Source: a virus. Taken from it: a stretch of 64,000 nt of DNA. The stretch is taken from positions 1-64,000 of the IMG/VR virus record IMGVR_UViG_3300019889_000008; one strand, written 5' to 3'. The position numbers were made by a program, and so were the translations under genes. The notes under the pieces were generated by a model. The model was given only the letters and a program-made list of their open reading frames with translations, had not been told where the DNA came from and searched no databases. How positions within the stretch are numbered: the first letter of the stretch is position 1; each line of letters starts with the position of its first letter. Positions 27,915 to 36,367 of this stretch are shown here, piece after piece.

Positions 27915-28625
27915 ATGATCTCTGCCGAGATGCTGCGCGCCCTGTGCCCACAGGGCGCGGAGACCGTCATTGCCGGCCTGGCGCGATCGTTCGATCTGCT
28001 GTTGCCGGCCTTCACCCTCTCGACGCCGCTCCGCCAGGCGCACTTCGTGGCCCAGGCCGCGGTCGAGACAGCCTACTTCCGGACCCTGCGCGAGTACGGC
28101 ACCGGCCAGCGCTATGCCCCCTATATCGGCCGCGGGCCGGGCCAACTGACGTGGGAGGCCAACTACGTCGACATGGGCCGCCGCCTGGAACTGCCGCTCA
28201 AGGCGCAGCCCCAGCTGGTCGAGGAGCCCGCGCTCGGCACGCTGGTCTTCCTGATCTACTGGATGCACCACGGCCTCAACCGCTACGCCGACGAGGACGA
28301 TGGCCGGGCGATCTCGCGCGCCATCAACCGCGGTTCCGCGGCTTCCGACAAGCCGGCGAACGCAGAGAGCGAGCGCCTAGCGATGGCCGAGACGGCCAAG
28401 GCCCTGCTCGGCGCCAGCAAGCCAACGCGCACCATCAAGGCCCTCCAGGCGGCGCTCAATCGGCTCGGCGCGCAACCCAAGCTTTCGCTCGATGGTATCG
28501 CCGGCCCAGCGACCGAGGCCGCGGTGCTTTGGTTTCAGGCGGAGCGCGGCTTGGCGGTGGACGGCAACGCCGGGCCGGGGACCTGGGCTGCCATCGACGA
28601 CGCCCTCGCCGAACTCGACGCCTAG
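27915..28625 (+). CDS. Endolysin, GH19-type with peptidoglycan-binding domain
   Basis: 236 aa. Residues 35-145 resemble a GH19 chitinase-like muramidase: FVAQAAVETAYFRTLREY contains likely acid residues Glu51 and Glu60, followed by YIGRGPGQLTW. Residues 150-235 match PG_binding_1 with LDGIAGPATEAAV and DGNAGPGTW. It degrades the cell wall at lysis. No signal peptide, so holin export is expected. Confidence 0.85.
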   Translation: MISAEMLRALCPQGAETVIAGLARSFDLLLPAFTLSTPLRQAHFVAQAAVETAYFRTLREYGTGQRYAPYIGRGPGQLTWEANYVDMGRRLELPLKAQPQLVEEPALGTLVFLIYWMHHGLNRYADEDDGRAISRAINRGSAASDKPANAESERLAMAETAKALLGASKPTRTIKALQAALNRLGAQPKLSLDGIAGPATEAAVLWFQAERGLAVDGNAGPGTWAAIDDALAELDA

Positions 28626-28640
28626 GAATGGAGCGCCTCA

Positions 28641-28826
28641 ATGGCCCCTCTCCCGATGCTTGCCAATCTCATAGCGGCGGTGATCGCCGTCGCGCTTTTG
28701 GTGTGGCTTATCAAGCAGATACCGATCGACCAATGGGTCAAGAGCGCTCTCTACGTGCTGCTCGTGGTTCTGCTGCTGCTGTGGCTGCTCTCGATCTTCC
28801 CGATCGTGCAACCCGTCATCCAGTGA
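28641..28826 (+). CDS. Small two-segment membrane protein, holin candidate
   Basis: 61 aa with two hydrophobic segments joined by KQIPIDQWVKS. Resembles a family of phage/proteobacterial small membrane proteins (Thivi_2564-like). Directly downstream of the endolysin, so a holin role is plausible. Confidence 0.65.
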   Translation: MAPLPMLANLIAAVIAVALLVWLIKQIPIDQWVKSALYVLLVVLLLLWLLSIFPIVQPVIQ

Positions 28827-28834
28827 GGTGATCC

Positions 28835-29023
28835 ATGGACTTCGGCAAGATCTCGAAGGCAATAGCTGGCGCTCTCGCTGCCGGCTTGGGTGGCGCCGGT
28901 ACGACTGCGGTCGTGATCCCCGATGGCGTGGCGATGCCATGGTACGGCTACGTCATTGTCGGAGCGATCAACGCTGTGTTCGGTTTCGTGGTGGTCTACT
29001 TCGCACCGCGGAACACGGCTTGA
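28835..29023 (+). CDS. Small membrane protein, holin candidate
   Basis: 62 aa with a glycine-rich hydrophobic N-terminal segment and a second segment YGYVIVGAINAVFGFVVVYF. Last gene of the rightward late operon. Good spacing with GAGGTG before ATG. Confidence 0.65.
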   Translation: MDFGKISKAIAGALAAGLGGAGTTAVVIPDGVAMPWYGYVIVGAINAVFGFVVVYFAPRNTA

Positions 29024-29024
29024 T

Positions 29025-29261
29025 CTAGCGTTGGATGGGCCGCCGTCTTCCGGATCGTAAGCCCCGTTCGAACTCTCCTAGAGCGGCTTTGCGCTCTGCC
29101 ACCAACTCCCTGAGCCTTGGGACGTTCGATTCGGGCACCTCGCCCAGGACTTTCCACTTGTAGATTGTCCGACGATTGACCCCCAGAGCCCGAGCGGCCG
29201 GAATTATCCAGTTGTCACCGAAAAGGAGCGCCCCAGCCTGCTCAAAGTAATCGAAATCCAT
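29025..29261 (-). CDS. Helix-turn-helix DNA-binding protein
   Basis: 78 aa from ATG 29261, with GGAG 6 nt upstream. The helix-turn-helix IIPAARALGVNRRTIYKWK fits a Fis/MerR-like or Cro-like fold; the C-terminus is basic. Convergent with the late operon end. The + strand terminator at 29286-29316 lies just beyond its start, so its own transcript comes from the region to the right. Possibly a lysogeny or late regulator. Confidence 0.75.
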   Translation of the reverse strand: MDFDYFEQAGALLFGDNWIIPAARALGVNRRTIYKWKVLGEVPESNVPRLRELVAERKAALGEFERGLRSGRRRPIQR

Positions 29262-29285
29262 GTGCAACTCCGTTAGAGACGAATC

Positions 29286-29316
29286 GCCCCGGTCTTCTTG
29301 GCCGGGGCTTTTTTTT
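29286..29316 (+). terminator. Strong terminator of the late operon
   Basis: Stem GCCCCGGTC (29286-29294) / GGCCGGGGC (29300-29308), nine pairs with one G-T, loop TTCTT, followed by eight T at 29309-29316. It would stop the rightward late transcript that runs through the holin genes. Confidence 0.9.
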
Positions 29317-29494
29317 GCGCGCGTGATCCGGCGGATTCCCAGGTCTTTGGCGCGCTCATGTTTCCGGGATCGAAGTGACATAAGGGGCACCACTATGAGA
29401 CCAAGGGGGCACACTCTCGCGCCCGGCACCTTAGCAAAGAATGTCGCAGGTTTGTACTAGCTTAATGAGCGGGCTTACCCCCCAAGGACTACTA

Positions 29495-29518
29495 GAGGGG
29501 CACATGGCCGTGCCCCTC
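29495..29518. repeat. 9-bp perfect inverted repeat, loop ATGGCC
   Basis: GAGGGGCAC and GTGCCCCTC flank ATGGCC. It may be an operator or a weak terminator. Confidence 0.6.
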
Positions 29519-29950
29519 CCGTGCTCGAATCTGAGCCCTGCCGCGATATGCCACAGGGCACACTTTTAACAGAAAAACCGCCACATTTAGCAAATGATGG
29601 ACATATGGTGACTCTGGCTCGGAGTCCCTGGGAGTCTCGGCGAATCGATTACCACTATTCCATTGTAGCGAGTTGTTGAGCGTTTCGCCAAAATACTCGA
29701 CTGTATACTTTGTCTAACTCTGAATCTCGTCGAGTCAGTCACCCGTCACTGCCTGTCGTATTGTTGATTCCGCCTTTAGCTTCACTGCGGAGATCTTTAT
29801 TCTTTCCTTATGCGATCGTTCGGCGACTCGCTCGGAGGGGGTTGCAATGGTTCTCGACTCGGGATTAACTTCTCAGAGGGAGGCTCATTCGTGCAATTGA
29901 TCGACCTTTTTCTTGATAACGGCTCGCAGCCCGCGGAACACCGGGCAATA

Positions 29951-29968
29951 ACGGGGCCAGTGCCCCGT
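29951..29968. repeat. 7-bp perfect inverted repeat, loop CAGT
   Basis: ACGGGGC CAGT GCCCCGT, about 30 bp before an AGGAGG site. Could be an operator or an mRNA hairpin that affects the downstream start. Confidence 0.5.
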
Positions 29969-30132
29969 GCCGTCTCCCCGCCTATTCTGTGGCTGTCGCA
30001 GGAGGAACCCTGATGGAACGAACGATTGGTCAGCCTTTGTCTAAAATTGTTCCGAATTCTAGTTTCACGATATCCAAACGTCATTTGAGATCCGTTGATT
30101 TCCGTCCCCTGTTGATGCAGGAGGGTCAACGA

Positions 30133-31749
30133 ATGACAGACGACGAGATCCCCGACACGGCCATCGCCCTCGCGCTGAAGCGGGCGGCGGGTGAGAAGCT
30201 CAGGAAGAGGAAGGCGACACGGGCCGAACGCGAGGCCGCCAAGCAGCGCCGCCTGGACAAGGTCAAGAGCAAGGCGCCAGCCGAGGCGCGGCCACCGCGA
30301 CCGATGCCGGCGCCACAGACTGCTGCCCCGCTCCAGGTCTCGGCGCAGCAGCATCTCCAGGACAAGGCCGCCCGCGAGCGCCGCATCCGCGAACTGACCG
30401 CGATCTCCCTGGGCCGCGCCGTGGCAACGGTGGTAGCCCCGCCAGAGCGGCCACCGCCATCACCGCCCACGGGCCCCGATGATCCGCGGATCAGGAATGG
30501 CACCCTCGCGCCATCGCCCAAGGTGGCGGCGATGCTCAGGTCAACTGTCTCCGAAGCAGCGACCGCGGCCTCCGCGCCGAGGCCGCGGGTCGAGCGGAGC
30601 GGCTATCCCGCCGAGTACCTGGAGACCCTCCGATCCGGCACGCCCGAGGCGATCCTCGCCGGGAGGCTCGCCAAGGATCTGAAGGGCACCGACCTCGACG
30701 CCTTCAATCGGGCTCGGAAGCGCGAGTTGGATGCCGTCCTCGCCGGGCGCCGGTTCAACGAGTTGAGCCGGGACGAGCGCAAAGCCTACATGCTCGTCAA
30801 GGCGCGGCACCTGAAACTGATCCTCGATCCCACGCTCCCAAGGGCGCGGCGGAAGGGTGCGGCGCGCGGCCGTGTCGGGACGATCATCGACCGGCTCCGC
30901 CACGAAGCCCGGCTCACGATCAAGCAGGTGGCAGAGCAGGCCGAGGTGCCGGCTTACAGGCTGGCGCACATCGTCGCCGGCAAGCGCCCGGCCAAGGAGG
31001 CAGACGCCAAGCGGCTCGGCAACCTGTTCAACGTCAACCCGGAGACCTTCATGACGACGACCAACACCGCTGCTGCATCACCGCCCGAGCCCCGGCGCTC
31101 CGCGGTGAACGGCATCACCCCGCCGAAGACCAATCCGAACCGGCCGGGCTACAATGAGACGACGGACATCGCCCGCCTCGCGGCCCTGACCGAGCCGCGC
31201 TCCAGCGACACCGCTTTCCAGGCCACCCTTCGCCGGATCATGCGGGAGCGCGGGCTCATGGCCCAGCACGTGGCCAAGGTTTGCGACCTGTCGCTCGACG
31301 TGCCGGGCCGGCTCTTGCGCGTTGGCAGCGTGCCGAGCCCCGCCACCCGCAGGAAGCTTGTCGCCGGCCTCGGCATGAGCGAGGAGTTGTTGTTCGGCAA
31401 GCCCGCGCCGAAGGCCACCAAGCCCGCGCCAGAGGCCCCGCCAGCGGCCGTCGCCGTCCCGCGGCTAGCCCAGCCCCAGGAGGCGCCGGTTTCCGACTTC
31501 GTCGGCCCCACCGTCGCTGTTGAGATGGGCGTCCCCATGCCGCCCATCGTCCTGCGCTCCGATCGCTACCCCTGGGCCATGCCCAAGGGCGGGAGCTTCA
31601 AGGCCGATGCGCCCTTCGGCATGTCGTGGGGAACGTTCCGCAGCCGGTTCGTAAAGATGCTCGACCGGCAGAGCGAGATCCTCGGCCACTGGTACACGTT
31701 CGAGGAGAACGAGCCCGATGGCTCGATCCGGGTCTGGAGGGTCATCTGA
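30133..31749 (+). CDS. Double helix-turn-helix protein, putative regulator
   Basis: 538 aa from ATG 30133 (GGAGGG upstream; ATG 30013 would add 40 residues encoded by AT-rich DNA). The N-terminus is Lys/Arg/Ala-rich and probably disordered. Residues about 247-306 are an XRE-type HTH (LTIKQVAEQAEVPAYRLAHI). A second similar domain lies at about 358-422 (GLMAQHVAKVCDLSL). The C-terminal 60 residues are globular. It is the first gene of a long rightward operon, so a role as regulator is likely. Two HTH domains in one chain is unusual for a phage repressor. Confidence 0.7.
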   Translation: MTDDEIPDTAIALALKRAAGEKLRKRKATRAEREAAKQRRLDKVKSKAPAEARPPRPMPAPQTAAPLQVSAQQHLQDKAARERRIRELTAISLGRAVATVVAPPERPPPSPPTGPDDPRIRNGTLAPSPKVAAMLRSTVSEAATAASAPRPRVERSGYPAEYLETLRSGTPEAILAGRLAKDLKGTDLDAFNRARKRELDAVLAGRRFNELSRDERKAYMLVKARHLKLILDPTLPRARRKGAARGRVGTIIDRLRHEARLTIKQVAEQAEVPAYRLAHIVAGKRPAKEADAKRLGNLFNVNPETFMTTTNTAAASPPEPRRSAVNGITPPKTNPNRPGYNETTDIARLAALTEPRSSDTAFQATLRRIMRERGLMAQHVAKVCDLSLDVPGRLLRVGSVPSPATRRKLVAGLGMSEELLFGKPAPKATKPAPEAPPAAVAVPRLAQPQEAPVSDFVGPTVAVEMGVPMPPIVLRSDRYPWAMPKGGSFKADAPFGMSWGTFRSRFVKMLDRQSEILGHWYTFEENEPDGSIRVWRVI

Positions 31750-32099
31750 TGCTCAAGGTCGAGGCCGGCGCCCTCTGCCCAAATTGCGGTGCCGAAATCC
31801 AGTATTGCATCATCCAGACCGTTGACGCGCCGCCGGAAGCGATCAAGGCGCTGAAGCGAGCGATGGCGGCGCACGCGGTTGAGCAGCGGCTGGCCCGGCA
31901 CAGCGAGCGATCCCTGATGTGGATTCGGTTCCTCTGGTACGTCGTCGCCTTCATGTCGGCTTGGGCTGGCTTCGCCCGAGCGTTCGGCCCGGAAATGATC
32001 CCGACATGGGCTGCTGTCGTTGCGAACGCCACAACGGCGATGGTGGCGATGACCGCTGCGATGTGGGTCGTCGACCTGAAGCAACGGGCGACCCGCTGA
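31749..32099 (+). CDS. Zinc-ribbon membrane protein, unknown
   Basis: 116 aa. CPNCG near the N-terminus suggests a zinc knuckle or half ribbon. Two membrane segments follow near 57-110. TGATG coupling to neighbours. Function unknown. Confidence 0.6.
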   Translation: MLKVEAGALCPNCGAEIQYCIIQTVDAPPEAIKALKRAMAAHAVEQRLARHSERSLMWIRFLWYVVAFMSAWAGFARAFGPEMIPTWAAVVANATTAMVAMTAAMWVVDLKQRATR

Positions 32100-32608
32100 T
32101 GGCCGAATCTGGCTTAATCCCCGATCAACTCAGGGAACAGATCGTCGCCGGTCTGCCTGCCCATTGCGCCAAGATCTGCGAGCAGATCCTCGTGGAAATG
32201 GGCGAACTCATGTTCGCTTTGGCCATCGTGGTCACGGAGAGTGACGTGCATACGATCATGATCCCGGTCCCGACCCCCGAGACCGAGGCCGCGGTGGCCG
32301 CCGGGATGCGGCGCCATCTGCGGGAGCATGGCGCGGTCGCCTATGCCGTTTGCACCGAGGGCTGGCTTCGATTCACCGGTCGGGATGGCCTGTCGGACGA
32401 GGCGCCCCCCAGCGAGCATCCGGACGGGGTCGAGGCGGTGCTGGTCATGGGCCAGACGCCGGGCGGCCCGTTCCATTCGTTCTTCCGGACGATGCGCGAT
32501 GCCGATGGGAAGATCTTTGCCCTCGGCGAGGATCTTGTGGCCGGGCGCACGCCGCCAACGACCGGGCTCTTCATGGGGCTCCTTGACCCCGCTCCGCAAC
32601 TGCATTGA
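32099..32608 (+). CDS. Hypothetical protein, family A
   Basis: 169 aa. Shares with the next gene a central IPVP(T/P) motif, a WL(R/F)xTG segment and a GQTPGGPFHS-like loop, so the two are diverged paralogues. No known fold recognised. Confidence 0.6.
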   Translation: MAESGLIPDQLREQIVAGLPAHCAKICEQILVEMGELMFALAIVVTESDVHTIMIPVPTPETEAAVAAGMRRHLREHGAVAYAVCTEGWLRFTGRDGLSDEAPPSEHPDGVEAVLVMGQTPGGPFHSFFRTMRDADGKIFALGEDLVAGRTPPTTGLFMGLLDPAPQLH

Positions 32609-32618
32609 GGGACGAGCC

Positions 32619-33155
32619 ATGGACCTTGGGGAATGGAGCCGGCTGCCTGAGCCGCAGCCCCTCTCGGACGAGCAGCGGACGGTCTTCGAAACCGACATTC
32701 TCGGGATCGGGCTGGACACGTGCGAGACGCTCTTCCAACGGCTTGGCGAGATGCCGGGCGGCCTGCTGGTCATCGTCTCCGCCAAGGGGGCGCGGATCAT
32801 CAGGGTCCCCATGCCGCAGGACTTTGCTGTCCGCACCGCGGTGGCGGAGACGTGCCGGAACCTGATCCTCGCCGATCACGCGACCGCGTACCTTTTCGCC
32901 TTCGAATTCTGGCTGCGGACCGGCTCGGCCGAGGATCTGAAGAAGCCCCAGCCCAACTATGCCGATCTTCCCGACAGCAAGGAGGGCGTCATGATCTGCG
33001 GCCAGACGTCGGAAGGCAGTTTCGGCTCCGCTTTCGACATCGTTCGGTCCAGGCGGGGAGCGTTCAAGAAGCTCCGCCCGCACGATCACGTCGGCGGCTA
33101 CATGCAGTTCACCGGCATCTGGACCGATCTGCTCTACCGCCAGCAGGCGAGTTAA
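32619..33155 (+). CDS. Hypothetical protein, family A paralogue
   Basis: 178 aa. Pattern RVPMP, WLRTGS, CGQTSEGSFGS aligns with the upstream gene. Preceded by a weak GGGACGAG site. Confidence 0.6.
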   Translation: MDLGEWSRLPEPQPLSDEQRTVFETDILGIGLDTCETLFQRLGEMPGGLLVIVSAKGARIIRVPMPQDFAVRTAVAETCRNLILADHATAYLFAFEFWLRTGSAEDLKKPQPNYADLPDSKEGVMICGQTSEGSFGSAFDIVRSRRGAFKKLRPHDHVGGYMQFTGIWTDLLYRQQAS

Positions 33156-33175
33156 CAGCACAAGGGAGGAAGGTC

Positions 33176-33493
33176 ATGGCAATCGAAATGCCGGACGGGA
33201 CGATCGGCCTCACGCCGGAAGAGGGCGCGGCGTTCTACGGGCGAGCGAACGAGGCGCTCATGACCGACATCGCAGCCGCAGCCAAGACCCACGGCCTGCG
33301 CGCGATCAGCGTCGTCGCGTTCACCCGCGACGTCGGTGTCCTCACGTTCTCGACCGGCGCCGACGACGAGTGGCGCGAGATCGCGCGGTCGCTGGCGCTC
33401 AAGATGGGCGTCGATCTCGGCGAGATGTTTGACACCAAGCCGCGGGTCGTCGGGCCGACCAAGGTCCGCAGGATTGGGGAGAGCAAGCGGTGA
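33176..33493 (+). CDS. Hypothetical protein
   Basis: 105 aa from ATG 33176 with GGGAGGAAGG upstream. Alpha/beta, ends with basic residues. Overlaps the next gene. Confidence 0.6.
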   Translation: MAIEMPDGTIGLTPEEGAAFYGRANEALMTDIAAAAKTHGLRAISVVAFTRDVGVLTFSTGADDEWREIARSLALKMGVDLGEMFDTKPRVVGPTKVRRIGESKR

Positions 33494-33795
33494 CCCAGGC
33501 GGGCCCAATGTCCGCCAGCGACGCGGCGCTCCTGCACGACGAAGCGGCCAAGGAGGACATTCTCACGATCTGGACGGTGACCACAGGCACCGCCGATTTC
33601 GGATCTCGCTTCGTGGCCCGGCCGCACTTCATCGGCGGCGTGCGCAGGGTCCCCATCGGCCCACTGATCGCCGACACATACGTCTCGTCGCGCTACCTGA
33701 TCGCCGACACATACGTCTCGTCGCGCTACCTGATCGCCGACACGCTGGAGGAGGTTCGGGAGATGTTGCCGCACGGTCTGAGCCGGCTCAATTGA
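33490..33795 (+). CDS. Hypothetical protein with internal tandem repeat
   Basis: 101 aa. Contains IADTYVSSRYL twice in tandem and a third partial copy, encoded by a 33-bp duplication (33665-33743). Function unknown. Confidence 0.6.
   Translation: MTQAGPMSASDAALLHDEAAKEDILTIWTVTTGTADFGSRFVARPHFIGGVRRVPIGPLIADTYVSSRYLIADTYVSSRYLIADTLEEVREMLPHGLSRLN
33665..33743 (+). repeat. 33-bp in-frame tandem repeat, 2.4 copies
   Basis: Two identical 33-nt units (33665-33697 and 33698-33730) and the first 13 nt of a third. Identical at the nucleotide level, which implies recent duplication. Confidence 0.9.
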
Positions 33796-33846
33796 AACGC
33801 TGAAGACGACGCGGTGATCGTCGAGACATGGATCTAGGAGCACGCG

Positions 33847-34041
33847 ATGGAAAAGCTGATCAGGGTTTCGATGATGATCGACGGCCGGGGCGAGACCATC
33901 ACGGTCGGCAGCCTCTACGATGCCGGGGCCCAGGCCGCGTCCTTCATCCGGCACCTCAATCTGGACGAGCACGTGGACGCCGAGGTTCGGATCGAGGTCG
34001 AGATCAGTGAACTTGCCACGTCCGGCTCTGTGGAGTTCTGA
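33847..34041 (+). CDS. Small hypothetical protein
   Basis: 64 aa, alpha/beta; GGAGCACG before ATG. Not recognised. Confidence 0.55.
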   Translation: MEKLIRVSMMIDGRGETITVGSLYDAGAQAASFIRHLNLDEHVDAEVRIEVEISELATSGSVEF

Positions 34042-34042
34042 C

Positions 34043-34519
34043 ATGGCGGAGGAGTTGATCCGGCGCGCCGCGCCCAAGATCGTTCGGACCTACCACGATA
34101 AGTCGTCCTGGGGTCCCGGCCCCTGGCAGTCGGAGCCCGACGAGGTCCGCTGGAGCGACAGCAGCACCGGCATCCGCTGCGTGCTGATGCGGGCCCGCGG
34201 TCTCGGGGTCTGGATGGGCTCGTGCGGCCTTCCAGGAAATCACCCGTGGGAGCGCCTCAAGGCCGAGGACATTCCGACCGGCGTCCATGGCGGCATCACC
34301 GCCAAGGCCGTCGTCATGGGCGACGGCTCCGGGATGACTTGGATCGGGTTCGGCTGCGCCGGCCCGCGGGATTTCGCGCCGGGTGTGACCGACGTGCCGC
34401 GCGGGCAACGGCTGATCTACCGTGATCAATGGTTCGCCAAGATTCAGGTGCTCCGCCTCGCCGTGGAGATCGTGCTCGCCACCGGGCCCGGCGCTTGGTG
34501 GGAGGGCGCCCATGGCTGA
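34043..34519 (+). CDS. Hypothetical protein
   Basis: 158 aa from ATG 34043, Trp- and Gly-rich. Overlaps the next gene by 8 nt. Not recognised. Confidence 0.55.
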   Translation: MAEELIRRAAPKIVRTYHDKSSWGPGPWQSEPDEVRWSDSSTGIRCVLMRARGLGVWMGSCGLPGNHPWERLKAEDIPTGVHGGITAKAVVMGDGSGMTWIGFGCAGPRDFAPGVTDVPRGQRLIYRDQWFAKIQVLRLAVEIVLATGPGAWWEGAHG

Positions 34520-34745
34520 CTTCTGCAATCAGTGCGCTGCGGAACTCGGGTTCCCGTATGGCGACCTGGACGGCATCACCACCGCGGCCGGCTGGGCAAG
34601 CGGCCTGGCGGCGATCGTCCTCTGCGAAGGATGCGGCCAGACCCAGGTTGACCCCGAGGGCAACTGCATCGCGGACGACTGCCTACGGCAGCACGGCTTA
34701 ACCAAGGGGAGGCAAGGCGATGAAACAGATCCCATTGGACATTGA
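34512..34745 (+). CDS. Cysteine-rich protein, zinc-binding
   Basis: 77 aa. CNQC, CEGC and a third Cys pair (NCIADDC) look like a zinc-finger fold. Overlaps the next gene by 26 nt. Confidence 0.55.
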   Translation: MADFCNQCAAELGFPYGDLDGITTAAGWASGLAAIVLCEGCGQTQVDPEGNCIADDCLRQHGLTKGRQGDETDPIGH

Positions 34746-34998
34746 GATCCCGGAGGACATGGAACGGGCCGCGGAGGCCCTGGGCCCGGAGCGGCTGGTG
34801 GCGATGCTTGACGCCATGTCCGCCGCAGCGGCCTTCCTGCACGAGCACGGCTGGATGAAGTTCGGGGTGGTCATGCAGAAAGGCGATCTGCGCGTCGTCT
34901 TGACGCTTGATGGTCAGATCTCGGTCGGGGGCGACGTGCCGGACTCCGGGGTGCCACCAGAGATCCACCGGCTTGCTGGAGCGCGGAGGCCGAACTGA
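34720..34998 (+). CDS. Hypothetical protein
   Basis: 92 aa, mostly helical; stop shares a base with the next ATG. Not recognised. Confidence 0.55.
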   Translation: MKQIPLDIEIPEDMERAAEALGPERLVAMLDAMSAAAAFLHEHGWMKFGVVMQKGDLRVVLTLDGQISVGGDVPDSGVPPEIHRLAGARRPN

Positions 34999-35582
34999 TG
35001 ACCGATAGCAAAGATCTGATGCAGCGGGCCTTGCGGCTGCTCGGCCGAGCCCGCGCGGTCCTGGAGGAAAAGGACGGCGATCTCGTCAACAGGTCGGTCG
35101 AGCATGACCCCTTGATCCTGGTCACCGAGGCCGAAGATCTGTTCGAGGATGTTGCCATGCGGCTCGGCCTCGTTACCCCGCCGCGGACGGTGTCGATGCC
35201 GATGCCGAGCGGGGCGCCGGTCAAGGGCCTCCCGCACCAGGACCGGGCATGGTTCGATGCTGGGCTGGTGCTGGAGTTCCTGAAGCGGTGCCCCCACCAC
35301 GGCGAGGCGCCGCAGCAAGGATGGCTCTCCCTCGTGAGGGAGGCGTGCCATCGCGTCGCCATCCTGGAGGGCACCAACGCAGCGCTCGAAATCTTGGTCG
35401 AGAAGCGGACCCTGACGCCGACGAGCGCGGCGACCGGAACGATGGACGAGTTCGCCCGCACGGTCGGGCTCATGCTCGATCTATTCGTGAGGCTGGGCTT
35501 GATGAAGGACGTCCTCGCCGATGCGCTTCGGTTTGAAGCCGATCGGCTGGATGCCGAGGACGAGGCGGAGGCGGCACCATGA
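34998..35582 (+). CDS. Hypothetical protein with GEAPQQGWLSLV motif
   Basis: 194 aa. The segment EAPQQGWLSLVREACHR is close to APQQGWFSLVEEACHR in the leftward gene 45965-46192, so a shared domain exists. Otherwise helical. Function unknown. Confidence 0.55.
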   Translation: MTDSKDLMQRALRLLGRARAVLEEKDGDLVNRSVEHDPLILVTEAEDLFEDVAMRLGLVTPPRTVSMPMPSGAPVKGLPHQDRAWFDAGLVLEFLKRCPHHGEAPQQGWLSLVREACHRVAILEGTNAALEILVEKRTLTPTSAATGTMDEFARTVGLMLDLFVRLGLMKDVLADALRFEADRLDAEDEAEAAP

Positions 35583-35716
35583 GCGGGATGATCTCAGATT
35601 TCGAGACCAGACTGGAGCAACTGATCGACGAATGGATGGCCCATGGCGGCGAGATGGGCGACGTGGAGGATGAGCACGGCCAGAACCGCAGCGTCGAAAG
35701 CGGGGACGAGCCATGA
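35579..35716 (+). CDS. Very small acidic protein
   Basis: 45 aa, ATGA overlaps both neighbours exactly, which supports translation. Acidic; no motif. Confidence 0.5.
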   Translation: MSGMISDFETRLEQLIDEWMAHGGEMGDVEDEHGQNRSVESGDEP

Positions 35717-35949
35717 CCGACAAGACGACGTGCCAGAGCTGCGAGATCGGCACCCTGACCGAGACCCTGGAGCAACAGGTCTTCGATCTTCGGGTCGGGC
35801 CTCGGCCGACTGATCTCGTGTCCCTGGTGGCCGAGGACGTCCCGGTGAAGACCTGTGACCATTGCGGCGATCAGACCACCGACTGGCGTGGCGGCCGGGC
35901 CCAGGAGCGCGCGGTCGCCGCCTATCGCGAGCAGGCGCGAGGGGAGTGA
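35713..35949 (+). CDS. YgiT/MqsA-type zinc-finger protein
   Basis: 78 aa. CQSC and CDHCG form a four-Cys zinc site spaced as in the zinc domain of MqsA/YgiT proteins. No HTH domain and no MqsR toxin is seen nearby, so it is an orphan zinc-finger. Confidence 0.6.
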   Translation: MTDKTTCQSCEIGTLTETLEQQVFDLRVGPRPTDLVSLVAEDVPVKTCDHCGDQTTDWRGGRAQERAVAAYREQARGE

Positions 35950-35953
35950 CGCC

Positions 35954-36367
35954 ATGACCGGCTATGTCCATCCGCCGGCCTTTGACCCCCCCAGGGTCTT
36001 GGTCACCGCGGAGCGGCTGGTGTCCGCCATGGCGTACATCGAGACCGCGCGTCCGAAGCGCTTCCTGAATCTCCTGCGCCAGGCCGGCCTCCTGGCCGCT
36101 GGAGTGGCGAAGCTGATCGACGACGGCATCGCGGGTGGTCGCGGCGGATATGTGGATTTCGGCGAGGTCGCTTCAGCCATGGTCCGGGTCGCGTCCTCCC
36201 GCCCCAAGATCGGTCGCACCGGGCTGGAGGCAGGATTGAGCGCGCTGGCCGACTTGGTGCTGATGCACCGCAACGAGGCGGACAAACCGCGGGCCGAGGC
36301 CGAGATGGATGCCCTTGCGGTGGCCTCGCTTGCTGCATTCGATCTGCTGAATGGAGACCAGCCATGA
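35954..36367 (+). CDS. Hypothetical protein, MTGYVHPP family
   Basis: 137 aa. The N-terminus MTGYVHPPAF and later motifs AMAYI, GGGRG-like match the gene at 38689-39120. Helical; function unknown. Confidence 0.6.
   Translation: MTGYVHPPAFDPPRVLVTAERLVSAMAYIETARPKRFLNLLRQAGLLAAGVAKLIDDGIAGGRGGYVDFGEVASAMVRVASSRPKIGRTGLEAGLSALADLVLMHRNEADKPRAEAEMDALAVASLAAFDLLNGDQP

Larger units (their letters stand above)
29317..30132. promoter_or_regulatory. AT-richer control region between late and accessory operons
   Basis: About 800 bp with no convincing gene, clearly richer in A/T than neighbours. It contains a perfect 9-bp hairpin (29495-29503/29510-29518), a perfect 7-bp hairpin (29951-29957/29962-29968), ten GANTC sites between 29527 and 29860, and a GGTTTGTA word at 29449 shared with 48-kb sites. 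AGGAGG (30000-30005) precedes ATG 30013, an alternative start of the next gene; 30016-30132 remains AT-rich, which favours the later start. Confidence 0.6.

Noticed and set aside
33665-33743. CRISPR-like direct repeats
   Set aside because: Units are adjacent without spacers and in frame with a protein.
35713-35949. MqsRA-type toxin-antitoxin pair
   Set aside because: Only the zinc-finger part is recognisable; no HTH and no MqsR-like toxin is adjacent.
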